Source: a virus. From it: a stretch of 64,000 bases of DNA. Where the stretch lies: positions 120,197 through 184,196 of IMG/VR virus record IMGVR_UViG_3300038441_000779. The stretch is one strand, 5' to 3'. The translations under genes were made by a program, and so were the position numbers. Numbering within the stretch: the stretch's first letter is position 1; each line of letters opens with the position of its first letter. Below are positions 17,646-26,963 of the stretch, one piece after another. The notes under the pieces are model-generated. The model saw only the letters and a list, made by a program, of their open reading frames with translations, had not been told where the DNA came from and made no database searches.

Positions 17646-18245
17646 TTAACTACGTTGGAAAAACATATCGTTCTGGAAAGACAGGGTTACTGGGTCCAGA
17701 AAGTTCCACGGGGTAGGATCATTGTTCAACTCATAATCCTCCAACAGCTTGGCCAAAGTCACATCGGATTTCATATTGGCTACTGACGCCGGGATAATGC
17801 AGAACGCTACACGATCTGGGTAATGCATGGCGACAAATTTGAAGCCTTGGGCTACCAGAGGATCTTCGAACACGAATCTCAAGGCAAGTGTTTCCCCGAT
17901 ATCGTTCTTAGCCTCGATAATCTCGATGGCATCGGCCAGCTTAGTACAAATACGCCCGTGGATATCGGAGTTGCATTCGTATTCCTCTTTGGGGAGGAAC
18001 ACACCGCATTCCACGTTGATCTGCTCGATGACCTCTAGGAGATAATCGATACTGACATCGAATTGATGCTCTGGGTATTCTTGGATGCGTTCCTGATCGT
18101 CAAGCGTATTCATCGCCCCAGGCTTCCCAGCTGCCAGGATGATCATGATAGCTTCGATGAGGATAAACCCCATGAACTCATCGCTGATATCGCTGTACAG
18201 CTCCTCCTTAGCCGCGTGATCCAGTCTGACGACGAAGTTGTGCAT
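17646..18245 (-). CDS. Hypothetical protein (199 aa)
   Basis: Acidic, mostly helical protein with a hydrophobic run near residues 25-40 (FMGFILIEAIMIILAAG) that could be a buried helix or a membrane segment. No motif recognised. Last of three small genes following the helicase (19147 to 17646), each separated by 6 nt or less or overlapping. The position corresponds to the unknown genes between gp75 and gp80 in phiKZ. Function unknown. Confidence 0.68.
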   Translation of the reverse strand: MHNFVVRLDHAAKEELYSDISDEFMGFILIEAIMIILAAGKPGAMNTLDDQERIQEYPEHQFDVSIDYLLEVIEQINVECGVFLPKEEYECNSDIHGRICTKLADAIEIIEAKNDIGETLALRFVFEDPLVAQGFKFVAMHYPDRVAFCIIPASVANMKSDVTLAKLLEDYELNNDPTPWNFLDPVTLSFQNDMFFQRS

Positions 18246-18251
18246 TTCCCA

Positions 18252-18656
18252 CTATCCTTCATCCAAATCGATGATCATCGAAAGCCCGACTGTAGTAATC
18301 GAGTTAATGCTGAACGTCTTACCCTTGTACGGAATGAGCGTCTTCAAAGCTTCCTGGAAGCCAGGACTCTGCTCATAGTTGGCAAACGATCCATACAGCT
18401 CTTGCGCCTCCATCTCGTAGAAACGCTGGATGTCTGCCGGTTTGGTCAGATGTGGTGGCGGGGTCAGGTAATACTCCACCAACTGACGGGCATTGTTCTC
18501 AAACGGGGTCGAGGTCATGATCGATCTGACCCGGCCGTCGAGCAACTTCTGAACCAGCCAGTAGTTATGGCATTCCTCAATCCCTGGGGTAGGGATAAAG
18601 AGTGTCCCGACTTTAGGTTGCATGGCTGGGAAAACTGGTAGGGTTGCAGTACTCAT
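18252..18656 (-). CDS. Hypothetical protein (134 aa)
   Basis: Its ATG at 18656 overlaps the stop of the upstream gene by 4 nt. Short soluble protein with several Pro and aromatic residues (PGIEECHNYWLVQ, YYLTPPPHL). No recognised domain. Part of the three-gene run behind the helicase; likely co-expressed with it. Confidence 0.68.
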   Translation of the reverse strand: MSTATLPVFPAMQPKVGTLFIPTPGIEECHNYWLVQKLLDGRVRSIMTSTPFENNARQLVEYYLTPPPHLTKPADIQRFYEMEAQELYGSFANYEQSPGFQEALKTLIPYKGKTFSINSITTVGLSMIIDLDEG

Positions 18657-19147
18657 GCTGAGGTACCTCGTATGTGTAATACGATGACGTTGCCGTAGAT
18701 GATAACATCCACTTCCCGCGAGTTCACCGACTCGTAGAGGAGGTTGATGTTCTCCTTGTTCAACTCAATGATTAGCTCAAAGAGTTGTGCTGTGGCCTCG
18801 TAATAGTTATTGAATTGGCCGATGGGGTCTTGGATAAACCCCCGTGTTTCCTCCCATGTTAAAAAAGCACCGATATTGGTTTCACCATCAGAGTCATACA
18901 GGATCTCCTTTAGGGGATCGTAGTACCAAGAATCGTCCGTGGCTTCTTCAGGATCAGCGAAGTCCAACAAGAACTTCTCTAGCGCGACCGCAAGGGCTCT
19001 GGTCACAATGTTGCTGTAAGTCCCGACTTCTGGGGCTTGCAGCACTAGGGAGTGGGTCTTTATTTCTTTTGTTTGTCGGCACATGGCGTCTAACTCTACG
19101 TTTCGAGCACGATCGTCCCAACACCTGCGTTGATATAAAAAGCGCAT
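18653..19147 (-). CDS. Hypothetical protein (164 aa)
   Basis: Starts at ATG 19147, 27 nt after the helicase stop, with an AAGGCGG sequence just upstream; an alternative is the in-frame ATG 21 codons later (MCRQTKEIKT). Acidic helical protein with no known motif. Overlaps the next gene by 4 nt. Expression is probably tied to the helicase. Confidence 0.65.
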   Translation of the reverse strand: MRFLYQRRCWDDRARNVELDAMCRQTKEIKTHSLVLQAPEVGTYSNIVTRALAVALEKFLLDFADPEEATDDSWYYDPLKEILYDSDGETNIGAFLTWEETRGFIQDPIGQFNNYYEATAQLFELIIELNKENINLLYESVNSREVDVIIYGNVIVLHIRGTSA

Positions 19148-19174
19148 ACTACCGCCTTATGGAGCCACGCCGCC

Positions 19175-20707
19175 CTAAAGCAGCGCGAGGTCCGATTGGA
19201 GAGTTTTCCAGGTCTTCTGTTTAGCGGCGAAGGCCAACCTGCGTTTCTGCAGGCAATCTCCATGTTTGGGGATGTCCACACAAGCCGGGAAGATAAACCG
19301 TGGGGTAATACGTCCACCGAACTTACCGAGCAAATTGCGTAGTCGTCCGATCATCTGTTTATTACGTTGAATAGAGAACACAGTGTGAAAAGATATACAA
19401 GTAACCAACCCAGGGATATCTTTACCCGTACCGCAACTACCAGGAGTCGTGATAAGGTTCTCGTGCTCCATGTACTTCTTCGGTGTCTTTTTATCCAACG
19501 TACCCAAGAACGTGTCGAAGTCTTCGCCAGGGTATCGCTCCCTGAACTTGTCCCTCATTAATAGACACATCTCCACTAGCGTGAAGAAGAATATGCATTT
19601 GGTACCTTCCTCCTTCACGTCTAAGTAGAACATCCGGTACATTTCATCAGCCAGCTCGAAGTAGAAGTCTGTCAACTCCTTACTCTTGAGGATGGATTTC
19701 TCCAAGGCGATGTCGTTGTAGCTACCGAACTGTTGGGTTTGAACTTTGAACTTACGTACGTTCATGCTGTACAGGTAAGCGATAATGTCGATGTAGTTCT
19801 CCGGGTCAGGTTCTTTAAGCCTGATCTTGATCGGAGCCACAGCGGCATACATCCGGTTAAGGAATGGATCGTCACCTTTAAGCGTAGCCGACAGCATGAA
19901 AGTCTTGTGCACGTTGCCGTACATCATCGACAGACACACTTCATGGAACGACTCGTGAGATTCGTCGATAATACGCAGCCCAGGGTTGATATTAGCGATG
20001 ATCTCGTCGAGGCAAGGTAGATTACCGTCCTTGCGCCGAGCACGCATGTACGTGCTTATACGGGTCGTAGGGAGGATCACAATCTTCGGATTGAGTTTGC
20101 CTTCCTTTATAAGCTCTCCCAAACGCGGGAGGTCAGTGAATTCCCAAACCAAGATATCCTTGGCATCCACATCAAACATCTCAGCCAGGTCTTTCTGCCA
20201 GATCGGGATATAACGAGGCTGGATAGTAATCAGTGCACGCTTGCCCAACTTCATCATCGCATACAGCGACATGTAAGTCTTACCACCACCGGTAGGAGCG
20301 GCGTTAACTTTCAGCGGCCCTGGAGCTAACTGATAGTTGATCCACTCATGTTGGTGCTCGCGAGGCGTGTCGAATTGCTTCTTGATCTTGAACTCTACAT
20401 CAGCGCCAAAGATCTCTGGCTCTTCTTCTATCTTTACCCGGGCTTTGTTGAACCCGAATGTACCACATAACCGCAACAGATCGTCCAGTACGCTCCTTGG
20501 CATCCTGTATTCAGTGCGATCGTTGTTAGTCCGTGCAAACACATGGGTTGGCACCCAGCGCTTCTTACGGCTGTTAGGGATGGCCTCCTGACCATACTTA
20601 GTTAGCTCCGCCTTACAGTACTTGCGGAGTAGGTTCTCGAAATCCATGTGGAAATCGAATATTCGGATGTAATTGTTTGCGAGACTGATCGTAGCAACAG
20701 AACGCAT
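19175..20707 (-). CDS. SF2 DNA/RNA helicase, UvsW-like (phiKZ gp75-like), 510 aa
   Basis: Helicase motifs are clear: Walker A APTGGGKT (residues 137-144), DEAH-type box DESH (248-251), SAT (273-275) and motif VI QMIGRLRN (451-458). An N-terminal domain of about 110 residues precedes the ATPase core. This resembles phage T4 UvsW, which unwinds branched DNA and R-loops during recombination-dependent replication. In phiKZ the gp75 helicase directly follows the RNAP subunit gp74, and here too it follows the beta-prime-C gene, separated by a hairpin. Probably acts on replicating or transcribed phage DNA. Confidence 0.88.
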   Translation of the reverse strand: MRSVATISLANNYIRIFDFHMDFENLLRKYCKAELTKYGQEAIPNSRKKRWVPTHVFARTNNDRTEYRMPRSVLDDLLRLCGTFGFNKARVKIEEEPEIFGADVEFKIKKQFDTPREHQHEWINYQLAPGPLKVNAAPTGGGKTYMSLYAMMKLGKRALITIQPRYIPIWQKDLAEMFDVDAKDILVWEFTDLPRLGELIKEGKLNPKIVILPTTRISTYMRARRKDGNLPCLDEIIANINPGLRIIDESHESFHEVCLSMMYGNVHKTFMLSATLKGDDPFLNRMYAAVAPIKIRLKEPDPENYIDIIAYLYSMNVRKFKVQTQQFGSYNDIALEKSILKSKELTDFYFELADEMYRMFYLDVKEEGTKCIFFFTLVEMCLLMRDKFRERYPGEDFDTFLGTLDKKTPKKYMEHENLITTPGSCGTGKDIPGLVTCISFHTVFSIQRNKQMIGRLRNLLGKFGGRITPRFIFPACVDIPKHGDCLQKRRLAFAAKQKTWKTLQSDLALL

Positions 20708-20725
20708 CTAAGTACCTCTTTGAAA

Positions 20726-20757
20726 CCGTAAGGAAGGGGGTAACCCTCCCTTACGGG
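20726..20757 (-). terminator. Hairpin between RNAP beta-prime-C and helicase genes
   Basis: CCGTAAGGAAGGGGG and CCCTCCCTTACGG pair imperfectly around TAA. It lies just after the stop at 20766 on the minus strand, so it may terminate or attenuate transcription into the helicase. No long T-run follows, so efficiency is uncertain. Confidence 0.55.
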
Positions 20758-20765
20758 AGGTCCCC

Positions 20766-22778
20766 TTACGACACCGCGTGTTGGAAGAAGGTCTCCAGCG
20801 GACTTGGTTGACGATCCTTAACCAGGAAGGTTTTGATGTTGGACAGAACCCCTTGTTGGCCTTCTGCGATCATAAGACCGCCGGCCCCGCGATTCTTGAC
20901 ACACGTCATAAAGTTCTCAAAGTACTTCTCACCACTACCCAACGCCAGCTTGTAGTTGAGCTCAGACGGCTTCTTACAGAGCAAACAAGCCAACATCGTC
21001 TCAGCGTGTACGATGTTGATTCCTTTGGTCTCTTGGTTGATGAGAGTCCAGAACTCTCCCAACACTTCCCCGAAGATCTTCGGAGTAACCGGCTGTGCTT
21101 TCCAGGTGCTGTTGCGCTTGTTGAAGGTCATGAAGTTTTCTACGCGGCCACGATGCGCGTCCAGACTTTCACGGGTGAAGGGCAGTACGAAGATCGGATC
21201 TTTCCAGTTCCAATCCTTGAGATCCACGGCGATGTGTTTCTTGTCCAGGATTTCCCAGCCACGGTCCAGGATGTACTGCAAGAAGCCCAGGGAGAACCGC
21301 GAGTTACGCGAGGCCACCGACGTCTGTGCAGAATGCTGCTGGATAGTTTTACCGCCGATCATGATGTCTTCGATCTCGTACTGGAAAGTAACGTCGCTGA
21401 AGTACGACAACTTATCCAGGCCGATTTCATCCAACACATCCAGAGAACGGAGGTCGGACAGATCGCGAACAATAGACGAGCGCAGGATCAACCGCGTACC
21501 CGGCACACACAGTTCCGACTTGAGGAAGATCTCGTCGCCGTTGGAAGTGATGATGCCACGGTCTCGTGCAGCTGGCTCGAAACGACGAGTTACAGCGTTA
21601 CGGATGAAGTGCTTGGTAGACAGCATCTTCTGACCGAGTGGGTTACAGATAGTAGTAGCAGCGAACATACCAACGTTGGCATCCCGACGCATGATTGCGT
21701 TGTACGGGATACTACCTTTCATGGCGCCGAAACACTTGCCACACGGCATACCATCCACACCTGAGTTACAGAACCCAATAGTGCGGAAGGCGATGGTTTC
21801 GCCAGCTTTGATCTTGCGTACGGTTTTGTGGTCAATCAGTTCCAGCTGACCATCTTCCAACAGGCGATGCTTGCCCAGCATTGCCACGGCCATTTCAGTA
21901 CTGGCGATTCGGATCTCTGCCAGATCATTCGAACCACAGTCATGGGTATGCAGGATACCCTGGATGACCGCTGTAGCCAAGTGAGTCTTCCGGTGGAACC
22001 ATTCGGAGTCCTTCAAGCCACGGCCGTTAGAGATCAGCGACATCCCGGAGGATTTACCGTCACCCAGCACGTCCGTCTGGTTTACGATACCTTCCGCATA
22101 GTTGCTCATGATCGGGTTAGGCAGAATGGTGTTAGGCAGGTCGAATACAGCACCCCGCACAATCGCCAGCTGGTAAGCCTGGTTGATACTAACCCCACCG
22201 GTACGGGCCATCAGTGCCACGGTATTGGTGTTGAGGGACTCAGCGGTCTTGATGTACTCGCTGAACAGCTGTTCCCCATCGTCAATACTTACTTCGCAGC
22301 TCTGTACCTTATTACGGATATCAACGATACCTGGATCCAGCATGAGTTCGTCAACGCACTCTGCACGAGCAGAAAGAATCGAACGTTCACTCATTACAGT
22401 GATCATGTTGTTGAGCTTTGCTTGCCAGGCATGGATCAACCGTTTGACACTGTCCATCTCCAACGGGTCATCGACTTGTGGGCCGACGATACCCAGTACA
22501 TAGTCCAGCGGGATCTTCAAGGTCTTGTCGTTGTAGACAATGTTCTTGTGCTTCTCATCCCGTGGGGAAGGGATCAGCTCGGAGACGTGGTACGGCACCT
22601 CCGGATACTGCCGGTGGATGATCATCCCCTGCCAGGTGAGCATCAGTGCGTACGTATCAGACAAAGCCACGTTGCCTTCGTCGTCAGTTACATCTACAGC
22701 TCTTCGATTGTTACGCCAACGCAACACATCCATTTCGGTAAGGTTGGCAAAGTCCCGGAGATTTACTTGCATGCCCAT
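20766..22778 (-). CDS. Non-virion RNA polymerase beta-prime C-terminal subunit (phiKZ gp74-like), 670 aa
   Basis: The segment IVRGAVFDLPNTIL ... GRGLKDSEWFHRKTHLATA matches the beta-prime bridge-helix/trigger-loop region (RG...GL.D.AL.T..SGYLTRRL in bacteria). Further on, DGMPCGKCFGAM is the zinc-type segment, and MFAATTICNPLGQKMLSTKHF matches the block with SIGEPGTQLTMRTFH. Its ATG overlaps the stop of the beta-C gene (TAATG), so both subunits are made together. phiKZ places gp71-73 and gp74 in the same order. Expected to join beta-prime-N (34832-36454), beta-C, the gp68-like protein and a beta-N outside the window to form the nuclear RNAP for middle and late transcription. Confidence 0.88.
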   Translation of the reverse strand: MGMQVNLRDFANLTEMDVLRWRNNRRAVDVTDDEGNVALSDTYALMLTWQGMIIHRQYPEVPYHVSELIPSPRDEKHKNIVYNDKTLKIPLDYVLGIVGPQVDDPLEMDSVKRLIHAWQAKLNNMITVMSERSILSARAECVDELMLDPGIVDIRNKVQSCEVSIDDGEQLFSEYIKTAESLNTNTVALMARTGGVSINQAYQLAIVRGAVFDLPNTILPNPIMSNYAEGIVNQTDVLGDGKSSGMSLISNGRGLKDSEWFHRKTHLATAVIQGILHTHDCGSNDLAEIRIASTEMAVAMLGKHRLLEDGQLELIDHKTVRKIKAGETIAFRTIGFCNSGVDGMPCGKCFGAMKGSIPYNAIMRRDANVGMFAATTICNPLGQKMLSTKHFIRNAVTRRFEPAARDRGIITSNGDEIFLKSELCVPGTRLILRSSIVRDLSDLRSLDVLDEIGLDKLSYFSDVTFQYEIEDIMIGGKTIQQHSAQTSVASRNSRFSLGFLQYILDRGWEILDKKHIAVDLKDWNWKDPIFVLPFTRESLDAHRGRVENFMTFNKRNSTWKAQPVTPKIFGEVLGEFWTLINQETKGINIVHAETMLACLLCKKPSELNYKLALGSGEKYFENFMTCVKNRGAGGLMIAEGQQGVLSNIKTFLVKDRQPSPLETFFQHAVS

Positions 22779-24997
22779 TACTTGTTATCTCCATCTTCAG
22801 CCTGTTCGTTCTGAATCATTTCGGCCAGAACGGCATCTTCATCCATACCCATCATCGCTGGATTGAACATACGAACTTCTTCAGTACGGTCAGTCGCCAG
22901 TTCTTGACGCAGGCCATAGCCAGAGTCAGATAGCATGCTTGCCGACATCTGTACCGCACCGTTGAGTGAATACTCTTCCGGCTTAACGATCTGATCGATA
23001 TCGAACGGATCCTCCGCACGGATAATCCGGCGGGTAACACGAGTCCGTAGTTCTGGTGAGTTCGCCAGGGCCAGGTTCTTATTGACCTCTTGTGCACCAG
23101 ACTGACTGATACTCAAGCGACCTTCAGTTTCACCTTTGTTACGGTTAGGCTTGTTCTGCAAGATGTCCGAGTACTTGTGTACATCGTTTGGCTTGGTCGG
23201 CATACCGAATGGGTTAGCCAAAGGCAGCGATTGCGCAGACATGTCAGTGCCGAACTTGTCCAACAGCATCATGTGCTGGTGGGTGATCAGTACCGGGTTG
23301 TCGGACATTACTTCTTCGCCCAAGGAGTCAGTGAAGATAACTCGCTCAGGTTTGTACGCGTAGACTTCACGCAATGCACGAATGATCGCTACACCGTACA
23401 GCTTGGTGTTACTTACCACATGCACACTGATCTGGGTCTTGGCTACGTGATCCACGTACTCGACGATGGTCGCCGGTTCGAAGATGGTTTCACGCACCAT
23501 TTCACCAAACTCTGGGAACCCGGTATCGAAGAACTTCAACAGTCTTGCGAATGCCTCTTCGTAATCACCAGCTTTGCGCAGCGCTACAACTTCACGATGC
23601 ACATGCATGTTAATGAAGTTGATGCTCTGCTCCATGAGCATGGAGAAGATCTGCCGGCGGAATGCAGGAACGTTGTTGATGATCACATCTGCAACGGTAC
23701 CGTCAGCATAACGCGGGGCCATGTGTTGTGGGATGATCTTAACGATTACCCCTTTGTCACCGTTCATGCCGGTCATCTTGAACTTGACCTTGCCCGGGAC
23801 CATTTCACGTAGAGTGATGGTCACGTTCCAGTCTTTCAGTTTGACGCGCTTGTTGCCACGGAACAGTGGGTTAACTTTACCCAAGCTACTTTTGGTATAG
23901 TTAGCAAAGGCCAGGCGGATGAAAGTATCCAGCTGGTTAGACAGTGGCAGGTCGTTACCGGCGTTAGCACTCAGACGAGTGTTGTACCAGCGGATAACGC
24001 TGTTCCACATGTCATTCTGCCGACGCTCGTAGCGATCCATCTGCTTGGTATGGGTCTGCTCGATGTAATCAGTGGACCGGTTATTGCTACGGTCCTTCAT
24101 GCGCTCACTGAGTACTTCCACCGCCATCACTTCCGAGTTGATCGGAGCGTAGAACAGGATGTCGTGGTTTAGGTCAGGGGTACGCAGGGCACGTTTGGTC
24201 AGGGTAGTAAGTGCAGTCTTGCTGTTGCGCTTACGGAAGCCCATGACGATACCGTCAGGACGAATACGTTCGCCCGACTCTGGCAGTACCTTTGGATCAT
24301 CATCGGAGCCGTTCAGCATCAATGGAACGTAGTCTTCTTCGTTCCAGCTGAAGTTACGTACGTGCTTGAACATGCATTTAAGCTTTTCATAAGCACAGAC
24401 GTCAGTAATCGCGATACCGTCCTCCTCGTTATAGTGGAACGAGCCTGCACAGACTTTAAGGTCCATGCCGAACATCCACTCCCCGGTCTTACTGATCCGC
24501 GGACTATGCCCGAAGACAGTACCTTTAGGGAAACGAGCACCTTTGTCGATCTTGGCCATGATGGCTTGATCGTAAACATATTCAAAACCGATGTATGTGT
24601 TCTGGGTGTTGTACTTAGGCAGCTCCAGAATGTCATAAGCGTTCAGCTCATCGTTCTTAAAGAGCAGCCACATTGCACTCCACTTGTCAGTTACGTCACC
24701 GCCTACGTTCGGGCTATGCACGTAAAAGACTTCTTCAACGATCATGTTCGATGGTGCTTCAATACGACGGGCACCTTCCGCATACTGGTACTCTGGACCA
24801 GCAATGATTTTGCGTTCACTACGTCCTACGGTATCTACCGATTTAGGGATCATGTTGCCGACCATGTACATACGAGTCGGCGAAGAAATCCACGGGAACA
24901 CTACCAGGTTCGAACACACGCCTTGCAAAGCAGGGTGCATTTCATTCTCGCGCCCCAGATATTGGTACTTAGGGTTATCGCTCAGGTTACCACTCAT
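22778..24997 (-). CDS. Non-virion RNA polymerase beta C-terminal subunit (phiKZ gp71-73-like), 739 aa
   Basis: Residues around 385-430 read VKFKMTGMNGDKGVIVKIIP, then MAPRYADGTVADVIINNVPA. This matches the bacterial beta motif KMAGRHGNKGVIS..P..DMP...DG.P.DI.LNPLG, the lysine-containing segment near the active site. The C-terminus is acidic. Immediately followed by the beta-prime-C gene with a TAATG overlap. Divergent from a 109-residue plus-strand gene; an AT-rich promoter-like element lies 36 nt upstream of its ATG. Synteny with phiKZ gp70-gp71/73-gp74-gp75 supports the non-virion polymerase. Confidence 0.9.
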   Translation of the reverse strand: MSGNLSDNPKYQYLGRENEMHPALQGVCSNLVVFPWISSPTRMYMVGNMIPKSVDTVGRSERKIIAGPEYQYAEGARRIEAPSNMIVEEVFYVHSPNVGGDVTDKWSAMWLLFKNDELNAYDILELPKYNTQNTYIGFEYVYDQAIMAKIDKGARFPKGTVFGHSPRISKTGEWMFGMDLKVCAGSFHYNEEDGIAITDVCAYEKLKCMFKHVRNFSWNEEDYVPLMLNGSDDDPKVLPESGERIRPDGIVMGFRKRNSKTALTTLTKRALRTPDLNHDILFYAPINSEVMAVEVLSERMKDRSNNRSTDYIEQTHTKQMDRYERRQNDMWNSVIRWYNTRLSANAGNDLPLSNQLDTFIRLAFANYTKSSLGKVNPLFRGNKRVKLKDWNVTITLREMVPGKVKFKMTGMNGDKGVIVKIIPQHMAPRYADGTVADVIINNVPAFRRQIFSMLMEQSINFINMHVHREVVALRKAGDYEEAFARLLKFFDTGFPEFGEMVRETIFEPATIVEYVDHVAKTQISVHVVSNTKLYGVAIIRALREVYAYKPERVIFTDSLGEEVMSDNPVLITHQHMMLLDKFGTDMSAQSLPLANPFGMPTKPNDVHKYSDILQNKPNRNKGETEGRLSISQSGAQEVNKNLALANSPELRTRVTRRIIRAEDPFDIDQIVKPEEYSLNGAVQMSASMLSDSGYGLRQELATDRTEEVRMFNPAMMGMDEDAVLAEMIQNEQAEDGDNK

Positions 24998-25032
24998 GCT
25001 ATCTGACTCCTAATTACAACTGTCATCTAATT

Positions 25033-25050
25033 GATGATATAGGTTTAAAA
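25033..25050 (-). promoter_or_regulatory. Promoter-like element upstream of RNAP beta-C
   Basis: Minus-strand TTTTAAACCTATATCATC, 36 nt before the ATG at 24997. It shares TTTyAAACCT plus an AT-rich TATAT-type box with elements near 30.0 and 38.7 kb. The phiKZ early promoter is reported to contain TATATTAC; the match here is partial. Confidence 0.4.
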
Positions 25051-25081
25051 ATGTATACCCACATTAATAGAGGCGGTTACC

Positions 25082-25411
25082 ATGCCTATCGGTTCCCTGA
25101 ACAGCAGTGCTAGTAAAGAGATTTTTTATACGCCTCGTTATAAAACGTTGGTAAGATCCTTAAAGGAAATCCTGCTCAAACAAGCGCAGGCTCTACCTAT
25201 ACCTAACCCCAATGACCGTTTTGCCTATCGTTATGATTTTTATCGGCTACTGCGAGAACTGGGTGTACAAAGTCACATGCATTGGACCATTGCTTTTATC
25301 AATGGCATCGAAGATCCGTTCAAAGATAACAGCTCCAAGGTCGAGATCTTCAACATTCCGGAAAGTATTGTACTTGCCGCTATATCCCGAAGTAATACAC
25401 GACAAGGTTAA
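25082..25411 (+). CDS. Small hypothetical protein in the RNAP block (109 aa)
   Basis: A lone plus-strand gene between the divergent RNAP beta-C gene and the convergent ChmC-like gene. ATG at 25082 has an AGAGGCGG site upstream. The protein is basic in its first 50 residues (PRYKTLVRSLKEILLKQ) and then mixed, with no recognised motif. Its isolation inside an otherwise minus-strand core block suggests separate regulation or later acquisition. It shares a terminator with the facing gene. Confidence 0.65.
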   Translation: MPIGSLNSSASKEIFYTPRYKTLVRSLKEILLKQAQALPIPNPNDRFAYRYDFYRLLRELGVQSHMHWTIAFINGIEDPFKDNSSKVEIFNIPESIVLAAISRSNTRQG

Positions 25412-25424
25412 AAATAACTGAAAT

Positions 25425-25456
25425 CCAGTACTCCCGGCATTAGCCGGGAGTACTGG
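25425..25456. terminator. Bidirectional hairpin terminator
   Basis: CCAGTACTCCCGGC and GCCGGGAGTACTGG with loop ATTA, between convergent stops at 25411 (+) and 25470 (-). Confidence 0.88.
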
Positions 25457-25469
25457 TACAGTCACGCAA

Positions 25470-26948
25470 TTACCAAACGTACGAACCTGCTGCACCACTA
25501 TCTTGTACTACCGAGGTAGTACCGGAAGTAGTAGCCGGACCGGAGAAACCGCCACCCATTTGCAGGGCCATCATCATCTGCGGGTTCATGCCTTGCATTG
25601 CCAACAGAGCTGGGTTCATCATGCCCATGTTGGCCATACCTGGCATACCCATGCCGGCCATACCCATACCAGGAACTGGGATACCTGGGATACCGCCTAC
25701 GGCAGCACCTGGGTTTTCAGTACGCATCATCATGGAACCCGACTTGGTGCAGTAGTAGATCACTGGCACGTTGGTCAGGGTGTTGATAGCGTGGTGGATA
25801 ACCTGGTTGGCATTGTAGTCGATCTCGTAACGGATCCAACGGTCACCGGCCATCATTGCTGGTGGAGTGGTGTTGAAGCCGTTGATGACCGCGCCAGCAG
25901 TTTGCTGTTGGTTACCGTTGTTCTGGTTGACGTTATGCTGCTGCGGTTGAGTCACCGAAGAGTTAACCGAGAACATGCTACCCATGCCACTCATCATTTG
26001 ACTGTGTTGAGCAGTCTCTTCTTGAGTGTTGTGGGTGTTGTAGTCCAACGCCGGGATCTGGTTGTAGATCTCTGGCAGACGCTCCAGGTCTTCAGTCCAG
26101 TTCAGATCGATTGGGTAGATACCCAACTTATCGAAGTCGGCACGGAACAGGTTCTGGATACGGTTCAGCTGTTCGGCGATAGCCTCGAAGCAACCGCAGT
26201 ACGAAACCAGACGAGCCGCGATGGAGTTGGTAGCTTCAGCGACGTACATGTCTGGATCGAGAACCGCTGGCAGGATCACACGGAACAGGTGAGCCGTCAG
26301 CTTGAGGGCTGCTCGGGAGATCGAGTAACCGTTCAGCTCTACGGTTTGGTTGTCACCCTGGCCTTCAGACTGGCTCAGACGTTTGACCACTTCGTTGTAG
26401 ATCGGGAACACCGGCTTGGTCTTGTAGTAGACCCGCTCACCGCTACCGGTACCGCTACGACCCTGGACCTTGGAAACCTTCAGGTGAATGAAGCGGTTGT
26501 CTACACCGTTCTCGTCCACTTCCACACGGAAGCGCTGCATGAGGAGTTTGACTTCCTCGATGACCGCCTTCTTGGTGCCCTTGAGCGGTTCGATGATATC
26601 CAGAATGCCCTGGTTCCAGTTGCGCTTCTCTTTACCGTTGGCGATGCCGATCAGTACGACTGGATACTTCTTGAACAGCTCCAGCATACGGATGACAGCC
26701 ATCCGGCGAATGATCTTGAAGATCTCCGTCTCTTTACTGGTGATGTTTTCACAAGCAGGGTGGAAGAACACCTTGTTCATGGTGTCAGTGGAATCGAGAA
26801 CTTCCGACACTGGCAGATAGACGTTCATGTCATCTACCTTGATTGGGATCTCTTCTTCACCCAACTTGAGCACGATGCGATGATCTGGCTTGATCACACA
26901 GCCCCAGGTCATCAACATTTGCTTGTACAGTTTATTCAGATCATTCAT
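25470..26948 (-). CDS. Candidate RNA-binding shell-associated protein (ChmC-like, phiKZ gp70 position), 492 aa
   Basis: Residues 1-310 form a folded region. Residues 310-360 are Gln/Asn-rich, and about 405-460 are a Met/Gly/Pro-rich low-complexity tract (GMGMAGMGMPGMANMGMM), ending in a Ser/Thr-rich tail. It lies between a PicA/Imp1-like gene and RNAP beta-C, the order gp69-gp70-gp71/73 of phiKZ. In relatives, the protein at this place (ChmC) is described as binding phage mRNA and forming condensates with RNA; the low-complexity tail would suit that. I rely on remembered synteny and composition, not on a sequence match, so the name is tentative. Confidence 0.5.
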   Translation of the reverse strand: MNDLNKLYKQMLMTWGCVIKPDHRIVLKLGEEEIPIKVDDMNVYLPVSEVLDSTDTMNKVFFHPACENITSKETEIFKIIRRMAVIRMLELFKKYPVVLIGIANGKEKRNWNQGILDIIEPLKGTKKAVIEEVKLLMQRFRVEVDENGVDNRFIHLKVSKVQGRSGTGSGERVYYKTKPVFPIYNEVVKRLSQSEGQGDNQTVELNGYSISRAALKLTAHLFRVILPAVLDPDMYVAEATNSIAARLVSYCGCFEAIAEQLNRIQNLFRADFDKLGIYPIDLNWTEDLERLPEIYNQIPALDYNTHNTQEETAQHSQMMSGMGSMFSVNSSVTQPQQHNVNQNNGNQQQTAGAVINGFNTTPPAMMAGDRWIRYEIDYNANQVIHHAINTLTNVPVIYYCTKSGSMMMRTENPGAAVGGIPGIPVPGMGMAGMGMPGMANMGMMNPALLAMQGMNPQMMMALQMGGGFSGPATTSGTTSVVQDSGAAGSYVW

Positions 26949-26963
26949 GGAAAATTGTCCTTG

